DNA of 13,416 bases. Origin: Nitrososphaerota archaeon (lineage in GTDB: Archaea; Thermoproteota; Nitrososphaeria; Nitrososphaerales; Gagatemarchaeaceae). Shown here one piece after another: positions 1-6,235 of this stretch. The first letter of the stretch is position 1, and each line of letters starts with the position of its first letter. The stretch spans positions 1-13,416 of the forward strand of contig VBPK01000151.1 of the NCBI GenBank assembly GCA_005877225.1, written 5' to 3'. The notes under the pieces are model-generated. The model was not told the origin of the DNA and searched no databases. It saw nothing but the letters and a program-made list of their open reading frames with translations. A program made the translations under genes and the position numbers.

Positions 1-1
1 C

Positions 2-424
2 ATGACGAACGCCTTCACTCCCTACCTCCAGATAGCGGTCGACTTGATCATCTTCGGGGCTGGAATCGGGCTCTTCAGCTCTCCCAACATAAGCTCGATC
101 ATGGGGTCGGTGCCGCCACAGCGGAGGGGAATCGCCTCAGGCTTTAGGGCGACCTTCTTCTTCGTCGGGTTCACGCTCAGCTTCAACCTGGCGATCCTCG
201 TCATGACCCTCAGCGTGCCTTACTCTGTAATCACGGCTGTTATCACCTCTTTCAACTCGCCGGCGATAGGCGAGCCAGACAAGGTCCTCTTCACAACCGC
301 CCTCTCGAGAGCCTACCAGTGGTTTGCCATCCTCAACACCACCGCGATAGTCCCCTCCCTTTTGCGGGGAAAGCGAGATACGGCAGCAACCTCAAAGGGG
401 GTCGTCGTCGCTCCCATCGAATGA
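2..424 (+). CDS. MFS multidrug-type transporter, C-terminal fragment (5' end outside window)
   Basis: This is the C-terminal part of a polytopic inner-membrane transporter. The first ATG lies at the very edge of the window and the reading frame probably continues upstream, so treat it as partial. The visible 140 residues hold about three hydrophobic helices (near residues 9-30, 49-72 and 100-121). Between the first two is a loop with the pattern SSIMGSVPPQRRGIASGFR, which resembles the late-helix signature of 14-TM drug:proton antiporters (EmrB/QacA, DHA2 family). It ends in a short basic, Thr/Ala-rich cytoplasmic tail. Known family role: proton-driven export of hydrophobic compounds. The actual substrate cannot be inferred here. 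The next gene starts 156 nt downstream with its own promoter-like sequence, so the two are probably not one operon. Assignment to MFS is fairly secure; the subfamily is an inference from the loop motif. Confidence 0.75.
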   Translation: MTNAFTPYLQIAVDLIIFGAGIGLFSSPNISSIMGSVPPQRRGIASGFRATFFFVGFTLSFNLAILVMTLSVPYSVITAVITSFNSPAIGEPDKVLFTTALSRAYQWFAILNTTAIVPSLLRGKRDTAATSKGVVVAPIE

Positions 425-533
425 ACTGAGTGCCCCCATACCGAACCCTCGTCTTCCGCGCTTCCTTTTCGCCTCGCCGGAGTGCTTCGCGGAATCTCTC
501 CGGCATGCTCATTGGCAAGACGCGAAGGCGTAA

Positions 534-543
534 CCGTTTTAAC
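534..543 (+). promoter_or_regulatory. TATA box for the aminotransferase gene
   Basis: The AT-rich element ccgttttaac stands out in GC-rich surroundings. Its centre is about 43 nt before the ATG at 581. With the usual archaeal TATA-to-start-site distance of about 25 nt, transcription would begin near 563 and give a short leader of about 17 nt. That leader contains the purine-rich SD-like stretch gagaaggaaaaaag just before the ATG. Position and composition are seen; promoter function is inferred. Confidence 0.4.
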
Positions 544-580
544 CTGCGCGTTTTTCGGCCGGAATCGAGAAGGAAAAAAG

Positions 581-1489
581 ATGGAGACAGAGCTTCAGGT
601 CTACTTGAACGGAGAGTATGTACCCAAGTCAAAGGCGACCGTATCCGTCTTTGACCATGGTGTTCTCTACGGTGACGGTGTCTTTGAGGGAATCAGGGCC
701 TACAGCGGGTCCGTCTTCCAGCTTGACCCTCACGTCGACCGTCTCTTCGCCTCCGCGAATTACATTCAGCTGAAGATTCCGCTCGACAAGGACAAGATTA
801 CGAGGGTCATCCTCGAGACACTTAGGAGGAACAAGCTCAAGGACGCCTACATCAGGGTTGTCGTCACAAGAGGAATCGGAGACCTGGGAGTCAATCCGGA
901 GTCATGCCGGGAGCCCACCATCTTCGTGATCGCTGAGCCTGTATCGAGTGCGCTCGGCCCCAAGGAACCGAAGGTCGTGCGAGTGATCATCTCCTCCGTC
1001 AGGCGCGATAGCGTCGACGCGACGACGCACGAGGTGAAGTCACTCAACTATCTGAACAGCATATTGGCGAGGCTCGAAGCAGCGAACGTGGGAGCAGACG
1101 ACGCAATAATGCTCGACTCTCGTGGCTTTGTCTCGGAAGGGACGGTAACAAACGTGTTCACAGTCATCGATGGGGTCGACTACACGCCCCGAACCTCCTC
1201 CGCGATCCTGCACGGGATAACACGCGCCAGAATAATTAGGCTATGCAGAGAGTTGGGGATCATGGTCGTCGAACGAGAGATCACCCCCTTCGAGCTTGTC
1301 TCTGCAAACGAGGTCTTCATGGTTGGCACCAAATCTGAGATTCTCGCCGTGGGGAGCGTGAACGGCAGGCTCGTAGGGGCGGGAAGGGCCGGAACGACGA
1401 CGAAGCTCCTCCTTCAAGAGTTTACCAAGCTAGTGACGAGGAAGGAGGAAGGGACTCCTATCTACGCCGAAGAGTCGCTCGAAGTGTAG
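581..1489 (+). CDS. ilvE: branched-chain amino-acid aminotransferase (class IV PLP enzyme)
   Basis: Cytosolic PLP enzyme that interconverts branched-chain 2-oxo acids and valine, leucine or isoleucine, using glutamate as amino donor. The frame is open from further upstream (an ATG at 482), but the protein-like part begins at 581 (METELQVYLNGEYVPKS). That start has an SD-like purine run and a TATA box at the right distance, and it gives 302 residues, the normal family size. Visible class IV features are: the N-terminal FDHGVLYGDGVFEGIRAYSG, whose FEGIR form is typical of BCATs rather than D-amino-acid transaminase or ADC lyase; the PLP-binding lysine as Lys153 in EVKSLNYLNSIL; the downstream GFVSEGTVTNVF segment around the conserved Glu; and a C-terminal MVGTKSEILAV stretch. 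It stands alone, with no other ilv or leu genes in the window. Exact substrate preference is inferred from family motifs. Confidence 0.88.
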   Translation: METELQVYLNGEYVPKSKATVSVFDHGVLYGDGVFEGIRAYSGSVFQLDPHVDRLFASANYIQLKIPLDKDKITRVILETLRRNKLKDAYIRVVVTRGIGDLGVNPESCREPTIFVIAEPVSSALGPKEPKVVRVIISSVRRDSVDATTHEVKSLNYLNSILARLEAANVGADDAIMLDSRGFVSEGTVTNVFTVIDGVDYTPRTSSAILHGITRARIIRLCRELGIMVVEREITPFELVSANEVFMVGTKSEILAVGSVNGRLVGAGRAGTTTKLLLQEFTKLVTRKEEGTPIYAEESLEV

Positions 1490-1526
1490 CGGCGCCGACG
1501 AGACGCACCGACAGATTCGTTAAGCA

Positions 1527-1543
1527 TCTTTTTCGTTTCTTCG
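1527..1543 (+). terminator. T-rich probable terminator after ilvE
   Basis: A run of ctttttcgtttcttc lies about 40 nt after the ilvE stop codon, in the gap between the convergent ilvE and the minus-strand gene. Archaeal RNA polymerase terminates at oligo-T tracts without needing a hairpin, so this is a reasonable terminator for ilvE. The opposite strand shows no comparable T-run here. The rest of the gap (1490-1657) shows nothing else I can support. Confidence 0.35.
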
Positions 1544-1657
1544 CCGGGATTCCGTCGATTCACGGGTTCGCGTCGAGGAAGGCCGTGATCGATGCGGAGG
1601 GCAGACCCTTCTGGTAAAGCTCCGAGAAAGGACCCTGAGACTATCTGGAGCCCGTGT

Positions 1658-2293
1658 TCAATGTCGGCTGCACCTCTTATCTGTGCTCTCGAGCTCTGCG
1701 ACTCGTCGGAGGTCGAGGGCAACCTCCCCGTCCCGCTTAAGCTTGAGCGGACCGTACTCGTGCGCCCTCTGCGTCGTCCGAAGGGACACTAGGAGGTCCC
1801 TCGAGCTGCCTCCAGAGTTGACCAGCGAAAGAGAGTATAGGTGCCTACCTATGCCCAAGAAGCCGCCTTCGTCCGATTTTATCCGTGCCTTGATCTCGGG
1901 CTTCCGCCACTTGTTTGTCTCCGTGACCTTCGCCGAGACCGAAATTAGCAACCTGGACGCGGCATCTTGGACGACTGCCGAGAAGATTCGCGCGTCCAGC
2001 TGCTCGAGGGCGTGGGTTGTCGCGTTCCCACGCCAGTCAAGCGTCACAAGGGTCCCCTCTTGGCCGAGATAGGCTGCGCTGACATCCTTCAAGAGTCCTC
2101 CCCATCGCCTTACCTCCAGACGGATCTGCTGCCCCAGCCAGTCGTGGATGACACTAATCGCTTGGATGAGTTCGCGCCGCTGCTTCGACTCGACCTCGGC
2201 CAGGTCGATGAGTTCTCCCAGCTCCGCTCCCATTATTTCATACCGTTGCACGATTGCGAGTAGTCCTTTATGAATCGCGGCCTCTGCCGGCAT
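1658..2293 (-). CDS. hypothetical protein, helical N-terminus and beta-rich C-terminus
   Basis: I do not recognise this 211-residue protein. The codon pattern (G/C-rich third positions, sensible residue composition) supports real coding on this strand rather than the overlapping plus-strand frames. Residues 1 to about 75 are charged and amphipathic, likely helical or coiled (LGELIDLAEVESKQRRELIQ). From about residue 110 the sequence alternates polar and hydrophobic residues like beta strands (LLISVSAKVTETNKW, HLYSLSLVNSGG, DLLVSLRTTQRA), which might form a small beta-sandwich. There is no signal peptide, membrane helix or Cys/His metal cluster. The start is the ATG at 2291-2293, with an AT-rich TATA-like element about 24 nt upstream that fits a leaderless mRNA. 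It is convergent with ilvE and divergent from rpoH. No function is proposed. Confidence 0.65.
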   Translation of the reverse strand: MPAEAAIHKGLLAIVQRYEIMGAELGELIDLAEVESKQRRELIQAISVIHDWLGQQIRLEVRRWGGLLKDVSAAYLGQEGTLVTLDWRGNATTHALEQLDARIFSAVVQDAASRLLISVSAKVTETNKWRKPEIKARIKSDEGGFLGIGRHLYSLSLVNSGGSSRDLLVSLRTTQRAHEYGPLKLKRDGEVALDLRRVAELESTDKRCSRH

Positions 2294-2310
2294 GGTGAGT
2301 GAAGGGTCGA

Positions 2311-2322
2311 AAAGAATTAACT
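2311..2322 (-). promoter_or_regulatory. TATA box for the 211-residue minus-strand gene
   Basis: Read on the minus strand, the element agttaattcttt is centred about 24 nt before the ATG at 2293. That is the spacing expected when transcription starts at or very near the start codon (leaderless mRNA, common in Archaea). There is no SD-like sequence in between, which agrees with leaderless translation. Confidence 0.4.
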
Positions 2323-2405
2323 GCTTTGTGGATTAGAGATTCATATGGCCGCCCACCGTTGAGGCTCCGCTCGATGAGCCGACCTCTTGACGGTTTGCGA
2401 GGCCT

Positions 2406-2431
2406 CCGGCACGCTCACACAGCCGTGTCGG
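2406..2431. repeat. imperfect inverted repeat upstream of the rpoH TATA box
   Basis: The 8-nt arms ccggcacg and cgtgtcgg pair with a single G-T wobble and are separated by 10 nt. The centre lies about 30 nt upstream of the rpoH TATA box, in the divergent promoter region. It could be an operator for a dimeric regulator, or chance in GC-rich DNA. Only the symmetry is seen directly. Confidence 0.25.
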
Positions 2432-2447
2432 AACGTCGGCACAATCC

Positions 2448-2456
2448 ATATATATG
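2448..2456 (+). promoter_or_regulatory. TATA box of the rpoH-rpoB-rpoA operon
   Basis: The sequence atatatatg, preceded by acaatcc (a possible BRE region), is the strongest TATA-like element in the divergent gap 2294-2546. Transcription would start near 2475-2480, giving rpoH a leader of about 70 nt, which is long for an archaeal mRNA. A weaker AT-rich stretch (cattttgtct, 2497-2506) could be a second, closer promoter. Upstream, 2406-2431 holds an imperfect inverted repeat. The rest of the gap shows no RNA gene I can recognise. Confidence 0.5.
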
Positions 2457-2546
2457 TGGGCAGGAGGCTTAGATGAAGGCTCTGTATTGCATAGGGCATT
2501 TTGTCTACGGTTAGTGTTAGTGTTCAATCGGGGTGGCTGCGCCTAA

Positions 2547-2864
2547 GTGCCAGCAAAGAGCACGAAGTCGAAGGGGGCTCCAAAGACTCCTAAGGCGCCA
2601 CGAAAGAGGGTGAAGGAGGAGGAGGTCCCCTCCTTCAAGGTAACCACCCATTTTCTGATTCCGAAACACGAGCTTCTCCCACATGCGGAGGCCGGCGAGA
2701 TCCTGAAGGAGTTCAACGCGAACCCCAGTCAGTTCCCATACCTCCAGGTGACCGACCCCGTCTCGAAGGAGATTGGGGCGAAGCCTGGCGACTTCGTCAG
2801 GATAACCCGAAGCAGCGAGACCGCCGGGCAGAGCGTGTACTACAGGTACGTGGTGGAGGGATAG
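2547..2864 (+). CDS. rpoH: DNA-directed RNA polymerase subunit H with basic N-terminal extension
   Basis: Small archaeal homologue of the C-terminal domain of eukaryotic Rpb5. It sits at the jaw of RNA polymerase and contacts the large subunit. The conserved domain occupies about residues 30-105: THFLIPKHELLPHAEAGEIL, then YLQVTDPVSKEIGAKPGDFV and a C-terminal YYRYVVEG, all typical of RpoH. The start is a GTG directly preceded by an in-frame stop codon (taa 2544-2546), so no longer protein is possible. Even so, the product is 105 residues, about 25 longer than usual. The extra part is an N-terminal tail very rich in Lys, Pro, Ala and Ser (MPAKSTKSKGAPKTPKAPRK), probably disordered. The stop codon is separated from the rpoB ATG by one nucleotide, so the two are co-transcribed and probably translationally coupled. 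rpoH-rpoB-rpoA is the standard archaeal order. Confidence 0.93.
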   Translation: MPAKSTKSKGAPKTPKAPRKRVKEEEVPSFKVTTHFLIPKHELLPHAEAGEILKEFNANPSQFPYLQVTDPVSKEIGAKPGDFVRITRSSETAGQSVYYRYVVEG

Positions 2865-2865
2865 A

Positions 2866-5800
2866 ATGAGCAAACAGATTGTCCAGGTCCGCAAGTACGA
2901 CTCCTGGGTAGTCCTCAGTGACCTCCTCCAGCGCGAGGGCGTCGCCAGGCAGCATCTCAACAGCTACAACGAGTTCGTCGCGAAGGGGATGCAGAACATC
3001 ATCGACGAGATCGGCGAGATCGAGGTTGAGACGGTCAGCACCCCGTACAAGGTGAAGCTCGGGAAGCTCTCGATAGGGATGCCGCGAGTGGTAGAGATCG
3101 ACGGCTCGGTGAGCAACGTCCTCCCGATGGAGGCGAGGCTCAGGAACCTCACCTACTCTTCTCCCATACTTCTGGAGATGACGATAGAGGAGGAGGGTCT
3201 CCCGAGAGATACGACCCGCCAGCACATCGGTGACCTCCCCGTGATGGTGAAGTCGGACCTCTGCCAGCTCTCGACGAAGACGAAGGAGCAGCTCATCGAT
3301 TCCGGGGAGGACCCGAATGACCCCGGCGGATATTTCATCATCAACGGCTCCGAACGGGTGATCGTGGGTCTCGAGGACCTCTCTCCGAACAAGATTCTCG
3401 TCGACGCGGAGAAGGTCGCCGCCGTCACGACCTACAAATCGAGGGTCTACTCCTCTGTCGTCGGCTACAGGTCCAAGCTCGAAGTCACCCTGAAGCAGGA
3501 CGCCGCACTCAACGTCAAGGTCCCGAGTTCACCTGTCGACCTTCCTTTCGTTATCGTCATGCGGGCCCTAGGCACCAAGTCGGACAAGGAAATAGCGAAC
3601 GCCGTCTCCCAGAAGGCCGAGATCCAAGACCTCCTCGAGGTCTCCTTCGACAAGGCGAGCGAGGCTCCGACAGAGAAGGACGCTCTCGTCTACATCGGCA
3701 ACAGGGTGGCCCACGGGATGCTCGAAGAGTTCAGGATAAAGAGGGCCCAATCGATGCTCGACTGGGGTCTCCTCCCCCACCTCGGCAAGACGGATGACAA
3801 GAGGTTCGACAAGGCGATGTTCCTCGGGGAGGCGGTCTGCAAGCTGCTGGAGCTCAGACTGGGCTGGATCGAGCCTGACGACAAAGACCACTACGGAAAC
3901 AAAGTGATAAAGTTCGCGGGGCAGATGCTCGCAGACCTCTTCAGGACAGCCTTCCGAAACCTCGTCAGGGACATGAAGTATCAGCTCGAACGGACGGGGC
4001 AAAAGAGGGGAGGTAACGTTGTCGGCGCTGCGATCAGGACAGGAATCATTACAGACAAGCTGAACAACGCAATCGCTACGGGAAACTGGGGGCGCGGGAA
4101 GGTTGGGGTGACCCAGCTTCTCGACAGGACGAACTACCTGAGCACCCTGAGCCACCTGAGAAGGGTCCAGTCTCCGCTCAGCAGGAGTCAGCCCAACTTC
4201 GAGGCGAGAGACCTTCACGCGACTCATTTTGGGAGGATATGCCCCTCCGAGACACCCGAGGGCGTTAACTGCGGACTGGTGAAGAACCTCGCACTCTCCG
4301 CGATCATCTCAGTGGGTGTCTCTTCGGCAGAGGTGGAGGAGCGGCTCTGGGAGCTGGGGGCGAAGCAGGTGAAGGACACCGACGAAAAGCTTGCGACGGA
4401 CGGCTGTAGACTCTTCATGGACGGCCGTTTTCTTGGTTACGTCGACGACGGGGAGAGGCTCGCGAAGGCCTTCAGGAAGCTGAGGAGGGAGGGACAGATA
4501 AATCCCTCCGCCAGCATCCTCTACCTCTCCCCCCTAAATGAACTGGGCTACCCGAGGCTCTACATCAGCCTCAGCTCGGGTAGGGTGCTGAGACCTCTCA
4601 TCGTCGTCGAGAACGGGAAGCCCCTGCTAACGCCCGAGATCATCGAGAAGGTCTCCCTGGGGCAACAGTCCTGGAGAGACCTGGTCGAGCTCGGCGTCGT
4701 CGAGCTGATCGATGCGAACGAGGAGGAGAACTGCTTAGTGGCGATGAACTCAGACGACGTCAGCACGAAACATACTCATCTCGAGCTCTTCCCCGCGGCG
4801 ATGTTCGGAATCGCAGCCTCGATAATCCCGTACCCGGAGCACAACCAGTCTCCTAGGAACACCTACGAGTCGGCGATGGCGAAGCAGTCGCTCGGCTTCT
4901 CCTCCCCGACCTACCCCATCTCCCCGCACGTTAGACAGCACCTGCTTGTCAGTCCTCAGGCCCCGGTCGTCAGGACCAAGACGCTCGACCTCCTCAAGAT
5001 AGACGAGAGGCCCCTGGGGCAGAACTGCGTCGTCGCCGTCCTCTCATTCGAGGGGTACAACATCGAGGACGCGATAATCATGAACAAGTCCTCGATCGAG
5101 CGCGGTCTCGCGAGGTCGTTCTTCTACAGGCTGTACGAGGGGGAGGCCAAACAGTACCTGGGAGGGATGAGGGACACCTTCGAGGTTCCGTCCCCTGACT
5201 CGAACATCAGGGGGTACAGAGGGGAGAAGTTCTACAGGCTGCTCGAGGGCGACGGCGTCGTCTCCCACGAGTCCCAGGTCCAGGGAGGGGACGTCGTGAT
5301 AGGGAGGACAAGCCCCCCGAGGTTCATGGAAGAGTACAAGGAGTTCGAGATCAAGGGGCCCTATAGGCGAGACACCTCGGTCGCGGTCAGGCCCTCCGAG
5401 GCCGGCGTCGTCGACTCCGTCTTCATGACCGAGAACGTCGAAGGTGGGAGGATGTTCAAGGTGAGAGTTAGGGACATGCGAATCCCCGAGATTGGGGACA
5501 AGTTTGCCTCGAGGCACGGGCAGAAGGGCGTAATCGGCCTCGTCGTCCCTCAGGAGGATATGCCCTACACCGAGGAGGGCATCGTCCCGGACGTCATTAT
5601 CAACCCGCACGCCTTCCCCTCGAGGATGACCGTGGGGCAGTTCATCGAGTCGATCGCAGGGAAGGCCGGCGCCCTGAGGGGGAGGGCCGTCGACGGCTCG
5701 GCATTCGCGGGTGAGAACATCGACCAGCTCGAGAAGACGCTCAACGAAAGGGGATTCGAACCGACTGGGCGAGAGATCATGTACGACGGTAAGACAGGGA

Positions 5801-6231
5801 AGAAGTTCGAGGCCGACGTCTTCGTCGGGGTCGTCTACTACCAGAAGCTCCACCACATGGTTGCCGATAAGATTCACGCGAGGGCGAGGGGGCAGGTCCA
5901 GATGCTCACCAAGCAGCCGACGGAGGGGAGGGCGAGGGGAGGGGGTCTCAGGTTCGGGGAGATGGAGAGGGACTGCCTCATCGCCTACGGCGCTTCAATG
6001 GTCCTCAAGGACAGGCTTCTCGACGAGGCGGACAAGACCGAGATATACGTCTGTGAGAAGTGCGGTCTAATCGCCTACTACGACGCGAAGCAGCGCAAGT
6101 ACACATGTAAGATAGACGGAGACCAGGCGAAGATTTCGACTGTCGTCGTGGCCTACGCCTTCAAGCTACTCCTTCAGGAGATGGTCAGCCTCAACATCGC
6201 GCCGAGACTTAAGCTGAAGGACAAGGTGTGA
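2866..6231 (+). CDS. rpoB: DNA-directed RNA polymerase subunit B (unsplit, 1121 aa)
   Basis: Second-largest catalytic subunit of RNA polymerase, the homologue of Rpb2 and bacterial beta. It is one chain of 1121 residues; some methanogens and other Euryarchaeota split it into B' and B''. Visible landmarks in order: protrusion/lobe with GGYFIINGSERVIVGLEDLS; fork region THFGRICPSETPEGVNCGL; hybrid-binding GYNIEDAIIMNKSS around residues 730-743, including the acidic pair Glu734-Asp735; GDKFASRHGQKG at residues 877-888 with basic residues near the active site; wall/anchor QLTKQPTEGRARGGGLRFGEMERD (here beginning QMLTKQ); and a C-terminal clamp zinc site. In that site Cys1063, Cys1066 and Cys1081 are present, but the fourth ligand position is Asp1084 (CKID). 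The ATG follows rpoH by 1 nt, and the stop is 4 nt before rpoA, so it lies inside one operon. The identity is certain. Confidence 0.98.
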   Translation: MSKQIVQVRKYDSWVVLSDLLQREGVARQHLNSYNEFVAKGMQNIIDEIGEIEVETVSTPYKVKLGKLSIGMPRVVEIDGSVSNVLPMEARLRNLTYSSPILLEMTIEEEGLPRDTTRQHIGDLPVMVKSDLCQLSTKTKEQLIDSGEDPNDPGGYFIINGSERVIVGLEDLSPNKILVDAEKVAAVTTYKSRVYSSVVGYRSKLEVTLKQDAALNVKVPSSPVDLPFVIVMRALGTKSDKEIANAVSQKAEIQDLLEVSFDKASEAPTEKDALVYIGNRVAHGMLEEFRIKRAQSMLDWGLLPHLGKTDDKRFDKAMFLGEAVCKLLELRLGWIEPDDKDHYGNKVIKFAGQMLADLFRTAFRNLVRDMKYQLERTGQKRGGNVVGAAIRTGIITDKLNNAIATGNWGRGKVGVTQLLDRTNYLSTLSHLRRVQSPLSRSQPNFEARDLHATHFGRICPSETPEGVNCGLVKNLALSAIISVGVSSAEVEERLWELGAKQVKDTDEKLATDGCRLFMDGRFLGYVDDGERLAKAFRKLRREGQINPSASILYLSPLNELGYPRLYISLSSGRVLRPLIVVENGKPLLTPEIIEKVSLGQQSWRDLVELGVVELIDANEEENCLVAMNSDDVSTKHTHLELFPAAMFGIAASIIPYPEHNQSPRNTYESAMAKQSLGFSSPTYPISPHVRQHLLVSPQAPVVRTKTLDLLKIDERPLGQNCVVAVLSFEGYNIEDAIIMNKSSIERGLARSFFYRLYEGEAKQYLGGMRDTFEVPSPDSNIRGYRGEKFYRLLEGDGVVSHESQVQGGDVVIGRTSPPRFMEEYKEFEIKGPYRRDTSVAVRPSEAGVVDSVFMTENVEGGRMFKVRVRDMRIPEIGDKFASRHGQKGVIGLVVPQEDMPYTEEGIVPDVIINPHAFPSRMTVGQFIESIAGKAGALRGRAVDGSAFAGENIDQLEKTLNERGFEPTGREIMYDGKTGKKFEADVFVGVVYYQKLHHMVADKIHARARGQVQMLTKQPTEGRARGGGLRFGEMERDCLIAYGASMVLKDRLLDEADKTEIYVCEKCGLIAYYDAKQRKYTCKIDGDQAKISTVVVAYAFKLLLQEMVSLNIAPRLKLKDKV

Positions 6232-6235
6232 AGAG

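Noticed and set aside
482..580. Upstream extension of the aminotransferase to the ATG at 482
   Set aside because: These 33 codons have no BCAT-like sequence, they span the likely TATA box (534-543), and the ATG at 581 has an SD-like purine run and gives the normal family length.
1490..1657. Possible tRNA or small RNA in the ilvE/hypothetical convergent gap (gggttcgcgtc resembles a T-loop)
   Set aside because: The flanking bases cannot form the 5-bp T stem, and no acceptor or anticodon arm could be found at the right distance.
1592..2263. Plus-strand ORFs of 66, 129 and 98 codons over the minus-strand hypothetical gene
   Set aside because: They overlap one longer minus-strand frame with better codon bias, a start with a promoter-like element, and more plausible protein composition. 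They look like shadow frames.
2333..2446. C/D-box guide RNA in the rpoH upstream gap (cgatgag resembles part of a C box)
   Set aside because: No matching D box or internal C'/D' pair lies at suitable spacing.
2333..2527. 64-codon minus-strand frame in the rpoH upstream gap
   Set aside because: It covers the rpoH TATA box and inverted repeat, has poor composition and no promoter or SD of its own.
5044..5877. Long minus-strand frames inside rpoB and rpoA (up to 479 codons at 8402-9841)
   Set aside because: They lie opposite unmistakable polymerase subunits and arise from GC-rich third positions; their translations are dominated by Leu, Val, Asp and Arg without any motif.
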